From: Rubrivirga marina
GTDB taxonomy: Bacteria > Bacteroidota > Rhodothermia > Rhodothermales > Rubricoccaceae
Reading direction: 5' to 3'
Length of the DNA stretch: 64,000 nt
Assembly: GCF_002283365.1 (NCBI RefSeq)
Contig: NZ_MQWD01000001.1
Coordinates: 1,795,395-1,859,394, forward strand
This document shows, one piece after another, positions 19,729 through 28,969 of this stretch. Both the position numbers and the translations under genes were made by a program. Under the pieces are notes generated by a model, which did no database searches, was not told the origin of the DNA, and worked only from the letters and a program-made list of their open reading frames with translations. How positions within the stretch are numbered: the first letter of the stretch is position 1; every line of letters begins with the position of its first letter.

Positions 19729-21363
19729 GTGTCGACCGTTCGGACCGTCCTGCTCTGCCTGGTGGCCGCGGTGGCGGCCCGTGCCCAGCCGTTGAGCGGC
19801 GTCCTGCCGGACGTCGTGATCATCGTGGCCGACGACGTCGGGTTCGGTGACGTGGGGTACAACGGGTCCGACATCCGAACGCCCAACTGGGATCGGCTGG
19901 CGGCCGAGGGCGTCGTGCTCGACCGGTTCTACGCCGCCTCGCAGTGCTCGCCGTCGCGGGCCGCGCTCCTGACGGGCCGCTACGGGCTCCGCATGGGGAT
20001 CAACGACCCGGTGAGTCCGGCCGACACGATCGGGATTCCGCTGTCGGAGGTCACCCTCGCTGAGGCGCTCGGGGCGGCCGGATACGAGACGGCGGCGGTG
20101 GGGAAGTGGCATCTCGGCGACGAGTGCCACCAGCACCCGACGCGCCACGGGTTCGACTCGTACGTCGGCGTTCTGGGTAGCGGGGCGCACTACTTCGACC
20201 GGAGCACGTACTGGGGCACGGACTGGTGGCGGAACCACGAGGTCGAACAGGTCGAGGGGTACACGACCGACCTCCTCGCCGTCGAGGCCGTCGAGGTCCT
20301 GTCGCGCCCTCGCGACGGCCCGGTCTTCCTGTACCTCCCATTCACGGCGTCGCACGGCCCCTTCGAAGCGCGCCCCGAGGACCTCGCCGACTACGCCCAC
20401 CTCGGCGAGCCGCGCCGGACGTTCGCCGCCATGACGGCCCGCCTCGACTGGGCCATCGGCGAGGTCATGGACGCCATCCGGCGGACCGGCCGACCGACGC
20501 TCGTGTGGGTCCTCTCCGACAACGGCGGTCACGACCGCCAGGGCGCGAGCAACGGCCCGCTCCGCGGCCGGAAGGGCCTCACGCTTGAGGGGGGCATCCG
20601 CGTCCCGTCGGTGGTGTGGTACGCCCCGCTGGGAGCGGGCCGCGTCGAGCACCCGGTCTGGATCGCCGACGTGCTCCCGACGCTCCTGAGCCTGGTCGAG
20701 GTGGAGCGCCCGGCCGGCCCGCCGCTCGACGGCGCCGACCAGTCGGCGCAGCTGGCAGGCGCGCCGCCGACCGACGCGCTCCTCGACCGCGTCCTGTTCT
20801 CGTACCGCCGCGTCGACGCCGACACGCTGTACTGGCTCTCGGCCCAGACGGCCCGGTGGAAGTTCGTCCGCGAGCCGTCGCGCCGCGCGCCGCGCGAGGC
20901 GCTCTACCGGATCGACCTCGACCCGTTCGAGGCGGCCGACAGCCTCGACGTCTACCCGGAGCGGGCGGCGTGGCTCCGCGACCAGGCCCTCGCCTTCCGC
21001 GATCAGACGTGGCCGGGCGCCTCCCACGACCTGTCGCTCACCGACCTCGCCGTGCCCGACCTGTCCGCGTGCCCGCAGGCCCTCCCGAGTACGCCGAGGC
21101 CAACCGACTTCGACGTCTGGGTGGGCCCGAACCCGTTCGCCTCGCAGACCACGGTCCGGCTGCGGATGCCGGCGTCGGCGGCGGTCCGCGTCGACGTGCT
21201 CGACGCGCTGGGGCGCCGCGTGCGGACCCTCTTCGAGGGGGCGGTCACGGACCCCGAGGTGGCTGTGCCGTTCCGGGCCGGAGGGCTCCCGAGTGGGGTC
21301 TACCTCGTCCGCGTGTCGCGTGGCGGCCCGGCCGTCTCGGTCCCCGTCGTGCTCACGCGGTAG
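19729..21363 (+). CDS. Secreted sulfatase (FGly-type) with T9SS sorting domain, copy 2
   Basis: A 544-residue paralogue of the preceding sulfatase, 62 bp downstream on the same strand. GTG start, signal peptide to about residue 20 (AARAQ). DD at 35-36, CSPSR with C73 as the predicted formylglycine, GKWHLGDECHQHPTRHGFDS, VFLYLPFTASHGPF, LSDNGGHDRQGASNGPLRGR, and a T9SS tail (VGPNPFASQTTV, LDALGRRVRTLF, SGVYLVRVSRGG). The pair evidently arose by tandem duplication, and differences around the substrate-facing loops suggest they act on different sulfation positions. It is convergent with uvsE, whose stop lies 11 bp inside this gene's 3' end. Confidence 0.9.
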   Translation: MSTVRTVLLCLVAAVAARAQPLSGVLPDVVIIVADDVGFGDVGYNGSDIRTPNWDRLAAEGVVLDRFYAASQCSPSRAALLTGRYGLRMGINDPVSPADTIGIPLSEVTLAEALGAAGYETAAVGKWHLGDECHQHPTRHGFDSYVGVLGSGAHYFDRSTYWGTDWWRNHEVEQVEGYTTDLLAVEAVEVLSRPRDGPVFLYLPFTASHGPFEARPEDLADYAHLGEPRRTFAAMTARLDWAIGEVMDAIRRTGRPTLVWVLSDNGGHDRQGASNGPLRGRKGLTLEGGIRVPSVVWYAPLGAGRVEHPVWIADVLPTLLSLVEVERPAGPPLDGADQSAQLAGAPPTDALLDRVLFSYRRVDADTLYWLSAQTARWKFVREPSRRAPREALYRIDLDPFEAADSLDVYPERAAWLRDQALAFRDQTWPGASHDLSLTDLAVPDLSACPQALPSTPRPTDFDVWVGPNPFASQTTVRLRMPASAAVRVDVLDALGRRVRTLFEGAVTDPEVAVPFRAGGLPSGVYLVRVSRGGPAVSVPVVLTR

Positions 21364-22303
21364 CCTCGGCCGCCTCGGGCGTCTCCATCGGGATCGCGCG
21401 GTCGGGCCCCTCGCCGGTCTCGAGGTAGCGCCGGACCTCGAGGAGCGCGACCTCCTTCTGCTTGGCCTCCAGCATCAGGTCGTACGGCGCGTCGGGCTCG
21501 CCGACGCCGGCCATCACCTCCACCAACTCGTCGACGTCGTCCATGTGGAGGTAGTCGGCGTGGCCGGTGCGGGTGCCGGGCTTGTGGGACGACAGGTGGA
21601 GCTTGGGCGCCCGCCCGACCCACGTCGCGACGGCCCGCTCCAGGAGCTCCCCGAGGCCGGCGTCCCACGTGTCACCGGACGGGTTGAGCTTGTGGTGGAA
21701 CAGGTCAACGATGACGGGAAGGCCCGTCCGCTCCGCCAGCCCGACGGTTTCCTCGAGCGTGTACGTCGTGTCGTCGTTCTCGATCGCGAGCCGCCCGCGG
21801 GCCTCGTCGCCCAGCCGGTCCAGGTTGTGCGCGAACCGGTCCATCGCCGCCTCCTTGTCGCCGTAGGCCCCGCCGACGTGGAGCGTCATGGTGTCGCCGC
21901 CCATGAGCTTGAGGACCTGCGCCTGGAAGTCGAGCTCGTCGACTGAGTTCTGGACGACCTCCTCGCGCGGGCTGTTGAGGACGGTGTACTGCCCGGGGTG
22001 GCTCGTGAGGCGGATCCCCTCGGCCTTGACGAGCCGGCGGATGTCGCGGAACAGCCAGTCGAACGCCTCGGCCCAGTCGAACGGGAACGCCGGGAGCGGG
22101 CCGAAGGGGATCAGGTCCGACGAGATCCGGAAGAAGCGGAGGTCGTGCTCAGCGTTCCACCGGAGCGCGTCGCGGACGTCCTCCAGGTTCTGCGTGATGA
22201 CGGGGATGACCGCCTCGGTGCGGAGGTTGGCGAGGCGGACGGTCCGGGACTTCGTGCCCAGCGTCGTGTTGATGCAGGCGTAGCCGAGGTGGCGGAGGCG
22301 CAT
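21353..22303 (-). CDS. uvsE: UV DNA damage endonuclease
   Basis: A 316-residue UvsE/UVDE TIM-barrel endonuclease that nicks DNA 5' of UV photoproducts, starting an alternative excision repair. Conserved features are the N-terminal RLRHLGYACINTTLGTKSRT, FFRISSDLIPFGP, LTSHPGQYTVLNSP, LMGGDTMTLHVGGAYGDKE, RLAIENDDTTYTLEE, VDLFHHKLNP, and HLSSHKPGTRTGHADYL, which supply the His/Glu/Asp metal ligands. The start is ATG 22303 at MRLRHLGY; the longer ORF to 22885 adds low-complexity sequence. It overlaps the 3' end of the upstream sulfatase by 11 bp, tail to tail. Confidence 0.93.
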   Translation of the reverse strand: MRLRHLGYACINTTLGTKSRTVRLANLRTEAVIPVITQNLEDVRDALRWNAEHDLRFFRISSDLIPFGPLPAFPFDWAEAFDWLFRDIRRLVKAEGIRLTSHPGQYTVLNSPREEVVQNSVDELDFQAQVLKLMGGDTMTLHVGGAYGDKEAAMDRFAHNLDRLGDEARGRLAIENDDTTYTLEETVGLAERTGLPVIVDLFHHKLNPSGDTWDAGLGELLERAVATWVGRAPKLHLSSHKPGTRTGHADYLHMDDVDELVEVMAGVGEPDAPYDLMLEAKQKEVALLEVRRYLETGEGPDRAIPMETPEAAEATA

Positions 22304-22414
22304 GGCGCGGCGCGGGGAAGGAGGGTGGGCGTACGCGGGCGGCCCGGCGAGTGTCCCATACGTGCCGGGCGGTCGGGGGCTACGCGGTATCGTTCGGCGC
22401 TGCGCCCCGGTCCC

Positions 22415-23578
22415 ATGATCATCCATACCACGCCGGCACCTCCCGAGCCGCCGCCCGAGCCCGCTCGAGACGCAGCGGGGCTCCTCCCGCCCGGCGCCGT
22501 TCCGCACGCCGAGCGGTACCAGACGCTCGGGCCGCTCGCGGTCGACCTCGCCCTCGCCGCGTATTGGAAACCCGGCCCGCTCCGCGCGGCGCTCGAGGCG
22601 GCCGGGGCCACCGACGTCCTCACGGTCCGGTCGGGGAGCCAGTTCGCCGTCGCGTGCCGAATCGGTCGCCGGGCCTGGGTCGCCTTCCGCGGGTCCGACG
22701 ACCTCGACGACTGGATCGTCAACGTGACGTTGCGCGGGTCCGTGCCCGAGGCGCCGTGGGTCAAGCCCGATCCGGCGCTCACGGGGTGCCATCCCGGCTT
22801 TGGAACGGCGTGGAGCGGTCTCCGCCACGACCTCGCCGACTGGTTCGACCGGGTCGAGCCGGAGGCCGTCGTGCTCGCGGGCCACTCGTTGGGCGGGGCC
22901 CTCGCGACGCTGTCCGCGGCCTCACTCGCGCGGGCCGGCCGGTGGGTCGAGGCCGTGATCACGATCGGCGCCCCGCGGGTCGGACGTCCGGCGTTCGCGG
23001 CCGCCTACGCTGCGCTGACCACGGGGCCCGAAGCGATCTCCCTCCGCGCGGTCACCTGGCGGGTCGTCAACCCCGGCGACGCTGTGCCGGCCGTCCCCCC
23101 CACGCTCCTCGGGTTCGATCACGTGGGAGAGGAGGTCCTCCTCGAGCCTCGACACCCGCTGCTGGGAACGGGGGGGCCGACGCTCCAGACCTCGCCGCTC
23201 GGGGCGTTCTTCCAGTTTGTCGAGTCGGTCTGGATCGGCACGCCTGCTTGGGCGCTGTCCGCCGCGGGACGCTGGGGCGCGCGCCGGAAGGCCGATCATG
23301 CCAAGGGGCTCTATGGGGCCATCTTCCGTGCATCGGAGGCGCCGCTCGCGCCCCTCCGGGTCTCCGCCGAGGAGCATGCGGCGAACACGGACGACCCCAC
23401 GCCGCCGAGCCCAGCCGCTCGGCGCCTCCGCCTGGGGGTGGTCGTCGCCCTCGTCGCCGTCGTGGCGGGCGCGCTGTGGGGGACGTACGTGCTGGCCCCG
23501 GAGCTGACCGCGGCGCTGGCGGTCGGCCTGGTGCTGTTCGGTTTCCTGGAGTGGGTCGTTCGGGCGGACGTCCTGTGA
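22415..23578 (+). CDS. Lipase class 3-like alpha/beta hydrolase with C-terminal membrane anchor
   Basis: A 387-residue alpha/beta hydrolase. The nucleophile elbow is GHSLGGALA with S158; AWVAFRGSDDLDDW (89-101) is the class 3 lipase oxyanion-side motif; VNPGDAVPAVPP gives the likely acidic residue and HVG or HPL the histidine. No signal peptide is seen. Two hydrophobic segments at about 337-380 suggest a C-terminal membrane hairpin, so the enzyme may work at the inner membrane on lipids. It is divergent from uvsE (111-bp gap). The stop is followed by a palindrome that also forms one of a pair of 35-bp direct repeats. Confidence 0.8.
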   Translation: MIIHTTPAPPEPPPEPARDAAGLLPPGAVPHAERYQTLGPLAVDLALAAYWKPGPLRAALEAAGATDVLTVRSGSQFAVACRIGRRAWVAFRGSDDLDDWIVNVTLRGSVPEAPWVKPDPALTGCHPGFGTAWSGLRHDLADWFDRVEPEAVVLAGHSLGGALATLSAASLARAGRWVEAVITIGAPRVGRPAFAAAYAALTTGPEAISLRAVTWRVVNPGDAVPAVPPTLLGFDHVGEEVLLEPRHPLLGTGGPTLQTSPLGAFFQFVESVWIGTPAWALSAAGRWGARRKADHAKGLYGAIFRASEAPLAPLRVSAEEHAANTDDPTPPSPAARRLRLGVVVALVAVVAGALWGTYVLAPELTAALAVGLVLFGFLEWVVRADVL

Positions 23579-23579
23579 C

Positions 23580-23614
23580 TCCGCCGGGTGTCCCCGCCTC
23601 GGCGCCGAGGCGGG
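23580..23614. repeat. 35-bp direct repeat (left copy) containing palindrome copy 5
   Basis: Identical over 35 bp to 24740-24774. It contains a 22-bp palindrome (23593-23614) with the common core and lies in the 43-bp gap between the stops of the lipase (+) and the unknown gene (-). Confidence 0.85.
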
Positions 23615-23621
23615 AGGAGCC

Positions 23622-24688
23622 TCAGAGCCCGCCGAGCAGTCCCGAGAGCGCCTCGTCGTCGGCGGTGCCCGAGCGCGGACGGGCCGACGGCGGGGCGAAG
23701 GCCCCGCCCGACCGGATCGAGACGTCGACGGCCCGGAGCAGGTCGGACAGCGCGGCCTCCCCCTTCCGGAGCCCCGACGCGTAGGCGGCCCGGTAGCCGG
23801 CGTAGGTCAGCGCGCCCGTCCCGGTCGACCCGAGCCCGGCGCCCGTCGCCGCGATGAGGCCGCCGTCGCCGAGGGCGATTCCGAGAGCGAGCCCGAAGGC
23901 CCCGCCGAGGGCCGCGACCAGCCCCGTGAGCCAGCCGCCGACGGTGAAGTTGCGGGCCTTGCCGTGGCGGAGGTCGACGGTCACCGTCGCCTCGGTGCGC
24001 CCGTCGCCGAGCGGGTGGAGCGTGACGACGGCCCGCGTGAGGTCGGCGATCGTCATGGCATACGAGAACGGCGTGTAGCCGCCGGTCTGCGCGGCCATCG
24101 CCCCGACCTGCGGGACGTCGAAGATGAGGACGGAGTCGGTGAGGGCGTCGCTCTCGCCGACGACCTCGGCCAGCGTCAGGCGGTAGGGGTCGGCGGGGAA
24201 GACGCGCTCCATGGCGGCGAGGACCGCGTCGGGCGCGGCCCGGAAGGTCCGCGTGACGCTCAGCCGCTCGACGTCGGTGCCGAGGAACGCCGAGGCCCGG
24301 GCGTGCCGCGCGTCCGAGACCGGGGTCGTGGCCAGCCCCTCCGCGGCGACCTCGCGCCAGGCCAGCTCCAAGAAGCCGGAGTCGATCCCGGCGGCCTCGG
24401 CGATCTCGATCACCTCCGCTCGCGTGAACGCGGCCCGGTCGGGCTCATTCGGCGCGTGCGTTCGGGCGAGCGTCTCGGAGCGGGCGTCGAGCCGGCGGGC
24501 GGCCTCGGCCTGAAGCCGGGCCGCGGCCCGCCACACGCGCCGGGCGTCGGCCTCGGCGACGGTGTCTTCGGTCGGCGGCTCGGGGGGGCGGACGGCGTGG
24601 CGAGGCCGGCGGCGTCGGGCCAATCGACGGCGTCGTCCGACTCGGCGGAGACGTCCTCGGCGGAGCGGGCGGGACGGGGGCGTTCCAT
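23622..24688 (-). pseudogene. Unknown membrane-associated protein with apparent frameshift in a G7/C7 run
   Basis: The main open frame (through 23622) encodes a good protein from about EPPTEDTVAEADARRVWRAA onward: a helical region with TRAEVIEIAEAAGID, a central domain (VTRTFRAAPDAVLAAMERVF), and two adjoining hydrophobic segments (GGWLTGLVAALGGAFGLALG, GLIAATGAGLGSTGTGALTY). Upstream in that frame it is arginine-rich nonsense. The neighbouring frame gives a sensible start at ATG 24688 (MERPRPARSAEDVSAESDDA, then VDWPDAAGLATPSAP). The two join at a run of seven G (24582-24588, C7 on the coding strand) if one base is restored, or by a -1 slip. No family was recognised. It may be a real frameshift, a slippage gene or a sequencing error. 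Confidence 0.6.
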
Positions 24689-24739
24689 GAGGGTGGGCCG
24701 GCCTGGAGGGGGGGCAGCTTGGCAAGAGCAGCGCAAACG

Positions 24740-24784
24740 TCCGCCGGGTGTCCCCGCCTCGGCGCCGAGGCGGGGACACCCGGC
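24740..24784. repeat. 42-bp perfect palindrome (copy 6) and right 35-bp direct repeat
   Basis: Positions 24743-24784 form a 42-bp perfect palindrome, the longest in the window, with the common core at 24757-24770; its end touches the stop codon of the minus-strand M28 peptidase. Positions 24740-24774 are identical to 23580-23614, so the unknown gene is bracketed by 35-bp direct repeats. Confidence 0.9.
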
Positions 24785-26193
24785 TAATTCGAGGCCGACG
24801 TACCGTGCGGGAGCCGCTCCGGCATCTCGGCGGCGACGTAGATCAGGATCGCCGTCGCGGCCACGGCGCGCTGGACGTGCGCCGGGTCCAGCTTGTCGAT
24901 CGTGTCGGCCGGCGTGTGGTGGTAGACGAAGTAGTCGCCGTTGTCGGTCCGCAGGCTGAGGCCGGGCACGCCGTCGCGCATCATCGGGCCGATGTCGGCA
25001 CCGCCGCCGCCCTCGGTGATCCCCGCCGGGCCGGCGTCCGCGTCCGTCTTGAGGAGGCCCTCCAGGAGCGGCTCGACGCGCGCCGCCAGGAGCTCGCGTC
25101 CCCCCTCGCCGCCGGAGTAGCCGAACCCGACGGGGTCGAACAGGCCGCTGTCGCTCTCCAACGCGAGCTGGATGTGGGAGACGCGGTCGCCCAGCGAGTC
25201 GCGGAACGCCTGGGCCCCGCGGAGCCCGTTCTCCTCGTTCGTCCACAGCGCCACCTGGACGGTCCGGCGCGGGCGGAGGCCGAGATCGTGGAGCAGGCGG
25301 ACGGCCTCCCACGTCACGACGCAGCCCGCGAGGTCGTCGTGGACGCCCTGCCCGACGTCCCACGAGTCGATGTGGCCGCCGAGGATCACCAGCTCGTCCG
25401 GACTCTCCCGGCCCGTGACCTGCGCGATCGCGTTGCGCGACATCCGGTCGGCCCGCGTCTCGGCGCCCATCGTGAGGCGGACGACCGGGCGCTCGCCTCG
25501 GGCCTGGATCCGGTGGAGCCACTCGGCGCCCTCGATCGTGAGCGCGGCGTGCGGGATTTCGGGGATACCCTCGCCGTAGCGCATCGTCCCGGTGTGCGGC
25601 GTGCTCAGGCCGCTCGGCCCGACCGACCGGACGAGGCTGGCGACGGCCCCGGCCTCGGCCGCCGCGGCGGCCCCCGCGGTCCGGTACTGGACCGTTTGCC
25701 CGTACGTCGTGAACGGCACGTCGAACAGGACGATGCGCCCGGCGGCCTCGTCGGCGCGCTCCGTCAGCTCCTCGAACGACGTCACGACGAGGACCTCGGC
25801 CTCGATGCCCTCGGGCGGCGTCGCGACGCTCCCGCCGAGGCCGAGCATCGGCAGGTCGAACTCGCCGTGCGGCGTCACGAGCGTGGCCGACTCCTCGCCG
25901 CGGACCCACGTCGGGACGAGCGCCGGCTGGCCGCGGACGCCCTCGAGCCCGTCGGCGCGCATGGCGTCGAGGATCCAGTCGAGGGCCGCCTCGAGCGCGT
26001 CGGAGCCCGAGAGGCGCGGGCCGAACGTCGTGGCGATGTGGGCGACGCGGTCGTAGGCCGCGCTGTCGGCCAGGGCCGCCTCGGTGATTCGGGCGGCGGC
26101 CTCGGCGTAGGGCGCCGACGGGTCGGGCTGGGCGTGGGCCCCGGGGGCGAGGGCCGACAGGCCGACGAGCGCGAGGAGGGCGGCGAGGCGCAT
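24784..26193 (-). CDS. Secreted M28 zinc peptidase with PA domain (carboxypeptidase Q-like)
   Basis: A 469-residue exported metallopeptidase. Signal peptide 1-21 (GAHAQ); an N-terminal cap, an inserted PA domain (about 110-235: GRIVLFDVPFTTYGQTVQYR), then the M28 catalytic domain. Zinc-ligand segments are LGGHIDSWDVGQG (H274) and HDDLAG (D287), WTNEENGLRG (catalytic Glu320/321), ALESDSG (D348), and FVYHHTPADTID. Related to plasma glutamate carboxypeptidase and bacterial aminopeptidases; it likely trims peptides in the periplasm or outside. ATG 26193 is preferred over the in-frame ATG at 26229 because it begins the signal peptide. A second, less similar M28 enzyme is at 42952. Confidence 0.9.
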   Translation of the reverse strand: MRLAALLALVGLSALAPGAHAQPDPSAPYAEAAARITEAALADSAAYDRVAHIATTFGPRLSGSDALEAALDWILDAMRADGLEGVRGQPALVPTWVRGEESATLVTPHGEFDLPMLGLGGSVATPPEGIEAEVLVVTSFEELTERADEAAGRIVLFDVPFTTYGQTVQYRTAGAAAAAEAGAVASLVRSVGPSGLSTPHTGTMRYGEGIPEIPHAALTIEGAEWLHRIQARGERPVVRLTMGAETRADRMSRNAIAQVTGRESPDELVILGGHIDSWDVGQGVHDDLAGCVVTWEAVRLLHDLGLRPRRTVQVALWTNEENGLRGAQAFRDSLGDRVSHIQLALESDSGLFDPVGFGYSGGEGGRELLAARVEPLLEGLLKTDADAGPAGITEGGGGADIGPMMRDGVPGLSLRTDNGDYFVYHHTPADTIDKLDPAHVQRAVAATAILIYVAAEMPERLPHGTSASN

Positions 26194-26242
26194 GGTGCAA
26201 TCGGACGGGGACGCCAAGCTAGCCCGCATCTAGCTTCGGGCC

Positions 26243-28969
26243 GTGCGCGTGCTCCGCTTCCTCCTCACGGCCCTGTTCGTCCTCGTCGCCCTGTGGGCCG
26301 CGGCGGAGACAAATGACGAGTCGGTTGCCGTGCTGGCGCTCGCCGTCGGCGTGCTCGTGGCGCTGCGGCTGGTCGACGGCGCTCGGCTCCGTGCGCTCCG
26401 GCAGCGCGTCGAGGCACTGGAGCGGGGCGCGGCCTCGGCCCCACTCGCCGCCTCGGCCCCGCCTGCCGCCGACGTGCCCGTTCTCGACGTGCCCGACGTC
26501 GGCACGCCTCCCGAGCCGGCGCGGCGGGTGCGCCCCCCGACCGACCGACCGAGGCGGGCGCGGCCGTCGCTCCCGTCGCTCTCGCTCGACGACCTCCCAC
26601 CGCCGCTCCGCCGGGCGTGGGACTTCGCGACGGGCGGCAACCTGTTCGCGCGGATGGGCCTGCTCATCCTGTTCGTCGGCCTCGGGCTTTTGATCCGCTA
26701 CGCCGTGGCGCAGGGCGTGATCTCGGTCGAGGTCCGGCTCGCGTTCGTGGCCGCGGTCGGGCTCGGGTTCGTCGCACTCGGCTGGCGGCTCCGAAGGGGC
26801 ACGCCCGGGTTCGGCCTCACGCTCCAGGGCGGCGGCGTGGCGACGCTCTACCTCACGGTCTACGCTGCGTACGCGCTCTACGGGCTGCTCCCGTCGCTCC
26901 TGGCGATCGTGCTGATGGGCGTCGTGGCCGTCGCGTGCGGCGCGCTGGCGGTCGTCCAGAACGCGCCCGGGCTGGCGGTCCTCGGCGTGACCGGCGGGTT
27001 CGCGGCGCCGGTGCTGGCGGGGACGGCCGAGGGCAACCACGTCCTGCTCCTCAGCTACTACGCGCTCCTCAACCTCGGCGTGCTCGGCGCGGCGTGGGCG
27101 AAGGGCTGGCGGTCGGTCGCCGTCGTCGGGTTCCTGTCGACGTTCGTGACGGGGGGGCTGTGGGGCGGGCTGAGCTATCGGCCCGAGTGGTTCGCGTCGG
27201 TCCAGCCGTTCGTGGTCCTCAACTTCGCAATCTACCTCGCCCTGGCGGTTCGCTTCGCGCTGCGGACGGCGAAGACGGGCGCGACGCCGGAGCGGGCGCT
27301 CGCGGTCGACGGCGCGCTCGTGTTCGGCCTCCCGGCGGCGACGTTCGTGCTCCAGGCGGGCCTCGTCGAGGGCGTCGTCCCGTTCGGGCGGGCGTGGAGC
27401 GCGGCGGTGCTGGCCGTCGTGTACCTCGTCGGCGCCGGCCTCCTGCGCCAGCGCGCCGGCGTGCGGCTCCTCGCCGACGCGTTCCTCGCCATCGGCCTCG
27501 CGTTCGCGACGCTGGCGCTTCCGCTGGCCTTCCAGCGCGTCGTGTTCGGGGCGATGTGGGTGCTGGAGGGCGCCGGGCTCGTGTGGGTCGGCGGCCGGCA
27601 GGGCAAGCGGTGGATGCGCCTCGGCGGGCTCGCGCTCCAGGCCGTCGCCGCGACGTTCCTGTTCGTCGAGGGCGTCCTCGCGCCGTCCGGCACGTTCTTG
27701 CCCGAGACGCTCACCGGCTGGATCGTCGCCCTCGGCCTCGGCCTCTCGGCCTACGTGCTCCGCCCCCGGCCCGAGGCTGGGTCCGCCGACCTCGACGCCG
27801 AGGCGGAGGGGGGCGAGCCCGAGCACACCGCCGTCCTCGCCGGTCCGCGGTGGGACCGCGTCGAGCGCTTCGCCGCGCGCGCGTTCCTCGGCTTCGCCCT
27901 GTTCTGGTGGACCACGACGGCCGCGGTCCACGTGCTCGACCTCGCGGCCGAGCGGCACCAGCTGGCGGCGATGCTCGGCGCGGCGGCCCTCTCGGCGGCC
28001 CTCTTCCTCGGCCTCGGGCGCGCGCTCGGGTGGGCCGCGCTTCGGGCGTCGTCGTTCGGGCTCGTCGGCGCGGGGTGGGCGCTCTGGGGCGTCGCGCTCG
28101 TCACCGAGGCGGACGCGGTCGCCCAGTGGCGAGGCCTCGCGTGGCTCGCCGTGTTCGCCGTGGCGTGGCTCGCGCTCCGCGTCGAGCGGGCGCACCGGCT
28201 CCGAGCGCCGGCCTTCATGGGGACCGTCTGGCTGGCCGTCGCCGTCCTCGCCTGGGCGCTCGCCGACACCGTCGGCGCCGCGACCGCGGGCGGGTGGGCA
28301 ACGGGCGCGGCCGGCGCCGTGATCGCGGTCGGGCTCCTCCTGGCCGTCCGGATCCCGGCCACGGCCGCCGCGGCGCGCACGTGGGAGTGGAGCGTCGCCG
28401 GGCTCGTGCTGGCGGCGACGCTATGGACGCTCGGGTCGTGGTCCAGCGCCGGCGCCGCCGATCCGCTCCCGACGCTCCCCGCCCTCAACCCGCTCGGCCT
28501 GCCGACGATCGCGATCCTCCTCGGGCTCCGGGCCGCGTGGCGTGTGCTCCCCGACTGGCGGCGCGCGCTGGACGTCCTCGTCGGCGCCCTCGGCTTCGGC
28601 GCTCTCACCGTCGAGGTGTTCCGCGGGGCTCACGCCCTCGGCGCCGCGCCGTGGACCGCCGACGGCCTGTACACGTCGTCGACGGCGCAGGCGGCGCTGG
28701 CCGTCACGTGGACCGTGCTGGCCCTCGTGCTGGCCGTCGCCGCCGTCCGCCGCGAGAGCCGCGGGCTGTGGTTCTTCGGCGCCGCGGTGTTCGGGGCCGT
28801 CGTCCTCAAGCTGTTCCTCGTGGACCTCTCGCAGGCCGAGGCGCTCGTCCGCATCGTCGCGTTCATCGCGGTCGGCGCGATCGGGCTGCTGATCGGATAC
28901 CGCGCCCCGCTGCCGCCGCGCCGCGCCGAGGCCGTACGTTCCGAGGAGACCTCGTCACCACCGCCATGA
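26243..28969 (+). CDS. DUF2339 multi-spanning membrane protein
   Basis: A 908-residue inner-membrane protein of the DUF2339 family, function unknown. GTG start; two N-terminal hydrophobic segments, then a short coiled-coil-like stretch (LRALRQRVEALERG) and a Pro-rich linker. About twenty or more transmembrane helices follow, beginning GNLFARMGLLILFVGLGLLI, the usual DUF2339 entry. Near residue 516 a linker (GSADLDAEAEGG) is encoded by a near-copy of the genome palindrome (27790-27803). Its stop overlaps the start of the next gene (ATGA at 28966-28969), suggesting coupling. Confidence 0.85.
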   Translation: MRVLRFLLTALFVLVALWAAAETNDESVAVLALAVGVLVALRLVDGARLRALRQRVEALERGAASAPLAASAPPAADVPVLDVPDVGTPPEPARRVRPPTDRPRRARPSLPSLSLDDLPPPLRRAWDFATGGNLFARMGLLILFVGLGLLIRYAVAQGVISVEVRLAFVAAVGLGFVALGWRLRRGTPGFGLTLQGGGVATLYLTVYAAYALYGLLPSLLAIVLMGVVAVACGALAVVQNAPGLAVLGVTGGFAAPVLAGTAEGNHVLLLSYYALLNLGVLGAAWAKGWRSVAVVGFLSTFVTGGLWGGLSYRPEWFASVQPFVVLNFAIYLALAVRFALRTAKTGATPERALAVDGALVFGLPAATFVLQAGLVEGVVPFGRAWSAAVLAVVYLVGAGLLRQRAGVRLLADAFLAIGLAFATLALPLAFQRVVFGAMWVLEGAGLVWVGGRQGKRWMRLGGLALQAVAATFLFVEGVLAPSGTFLPETLTGWIVALGLGLSAYVLRPRPEAGSADLDAEAEGGEPEHTAVLAGPRWDRVERFAARAFLGFALFWWTTTAAVHVLDLAAERHQLAAMLGAAALSAALFLGLGRALGWAALRASSFGLVGAGWALWGVALVTEADAVAQWRGLAWLAVFAVAWLALRVERAHRLRAPAFMGTVWLAVAVLAWALADTVGAATAGGWATGAAGAVIAVGLLLAVRIPATAAAARTWEWSVAGLVLAATLWTLGSWSSAGAADPLPTLPALNPLGLPTIAILLGLRAAWRVLPDWRRALDVLVGALGFGALTVEVFRGAHALGAAPWTADGLYTSSTAQAALAVTWTVLALVLAVAAVRRESRGLWFFGAAVFGAVVLKLFLVDLSQAEALVRIVAFIAVGAIGLLIGYRAPLPPRRAEAVRSEETSSPPP

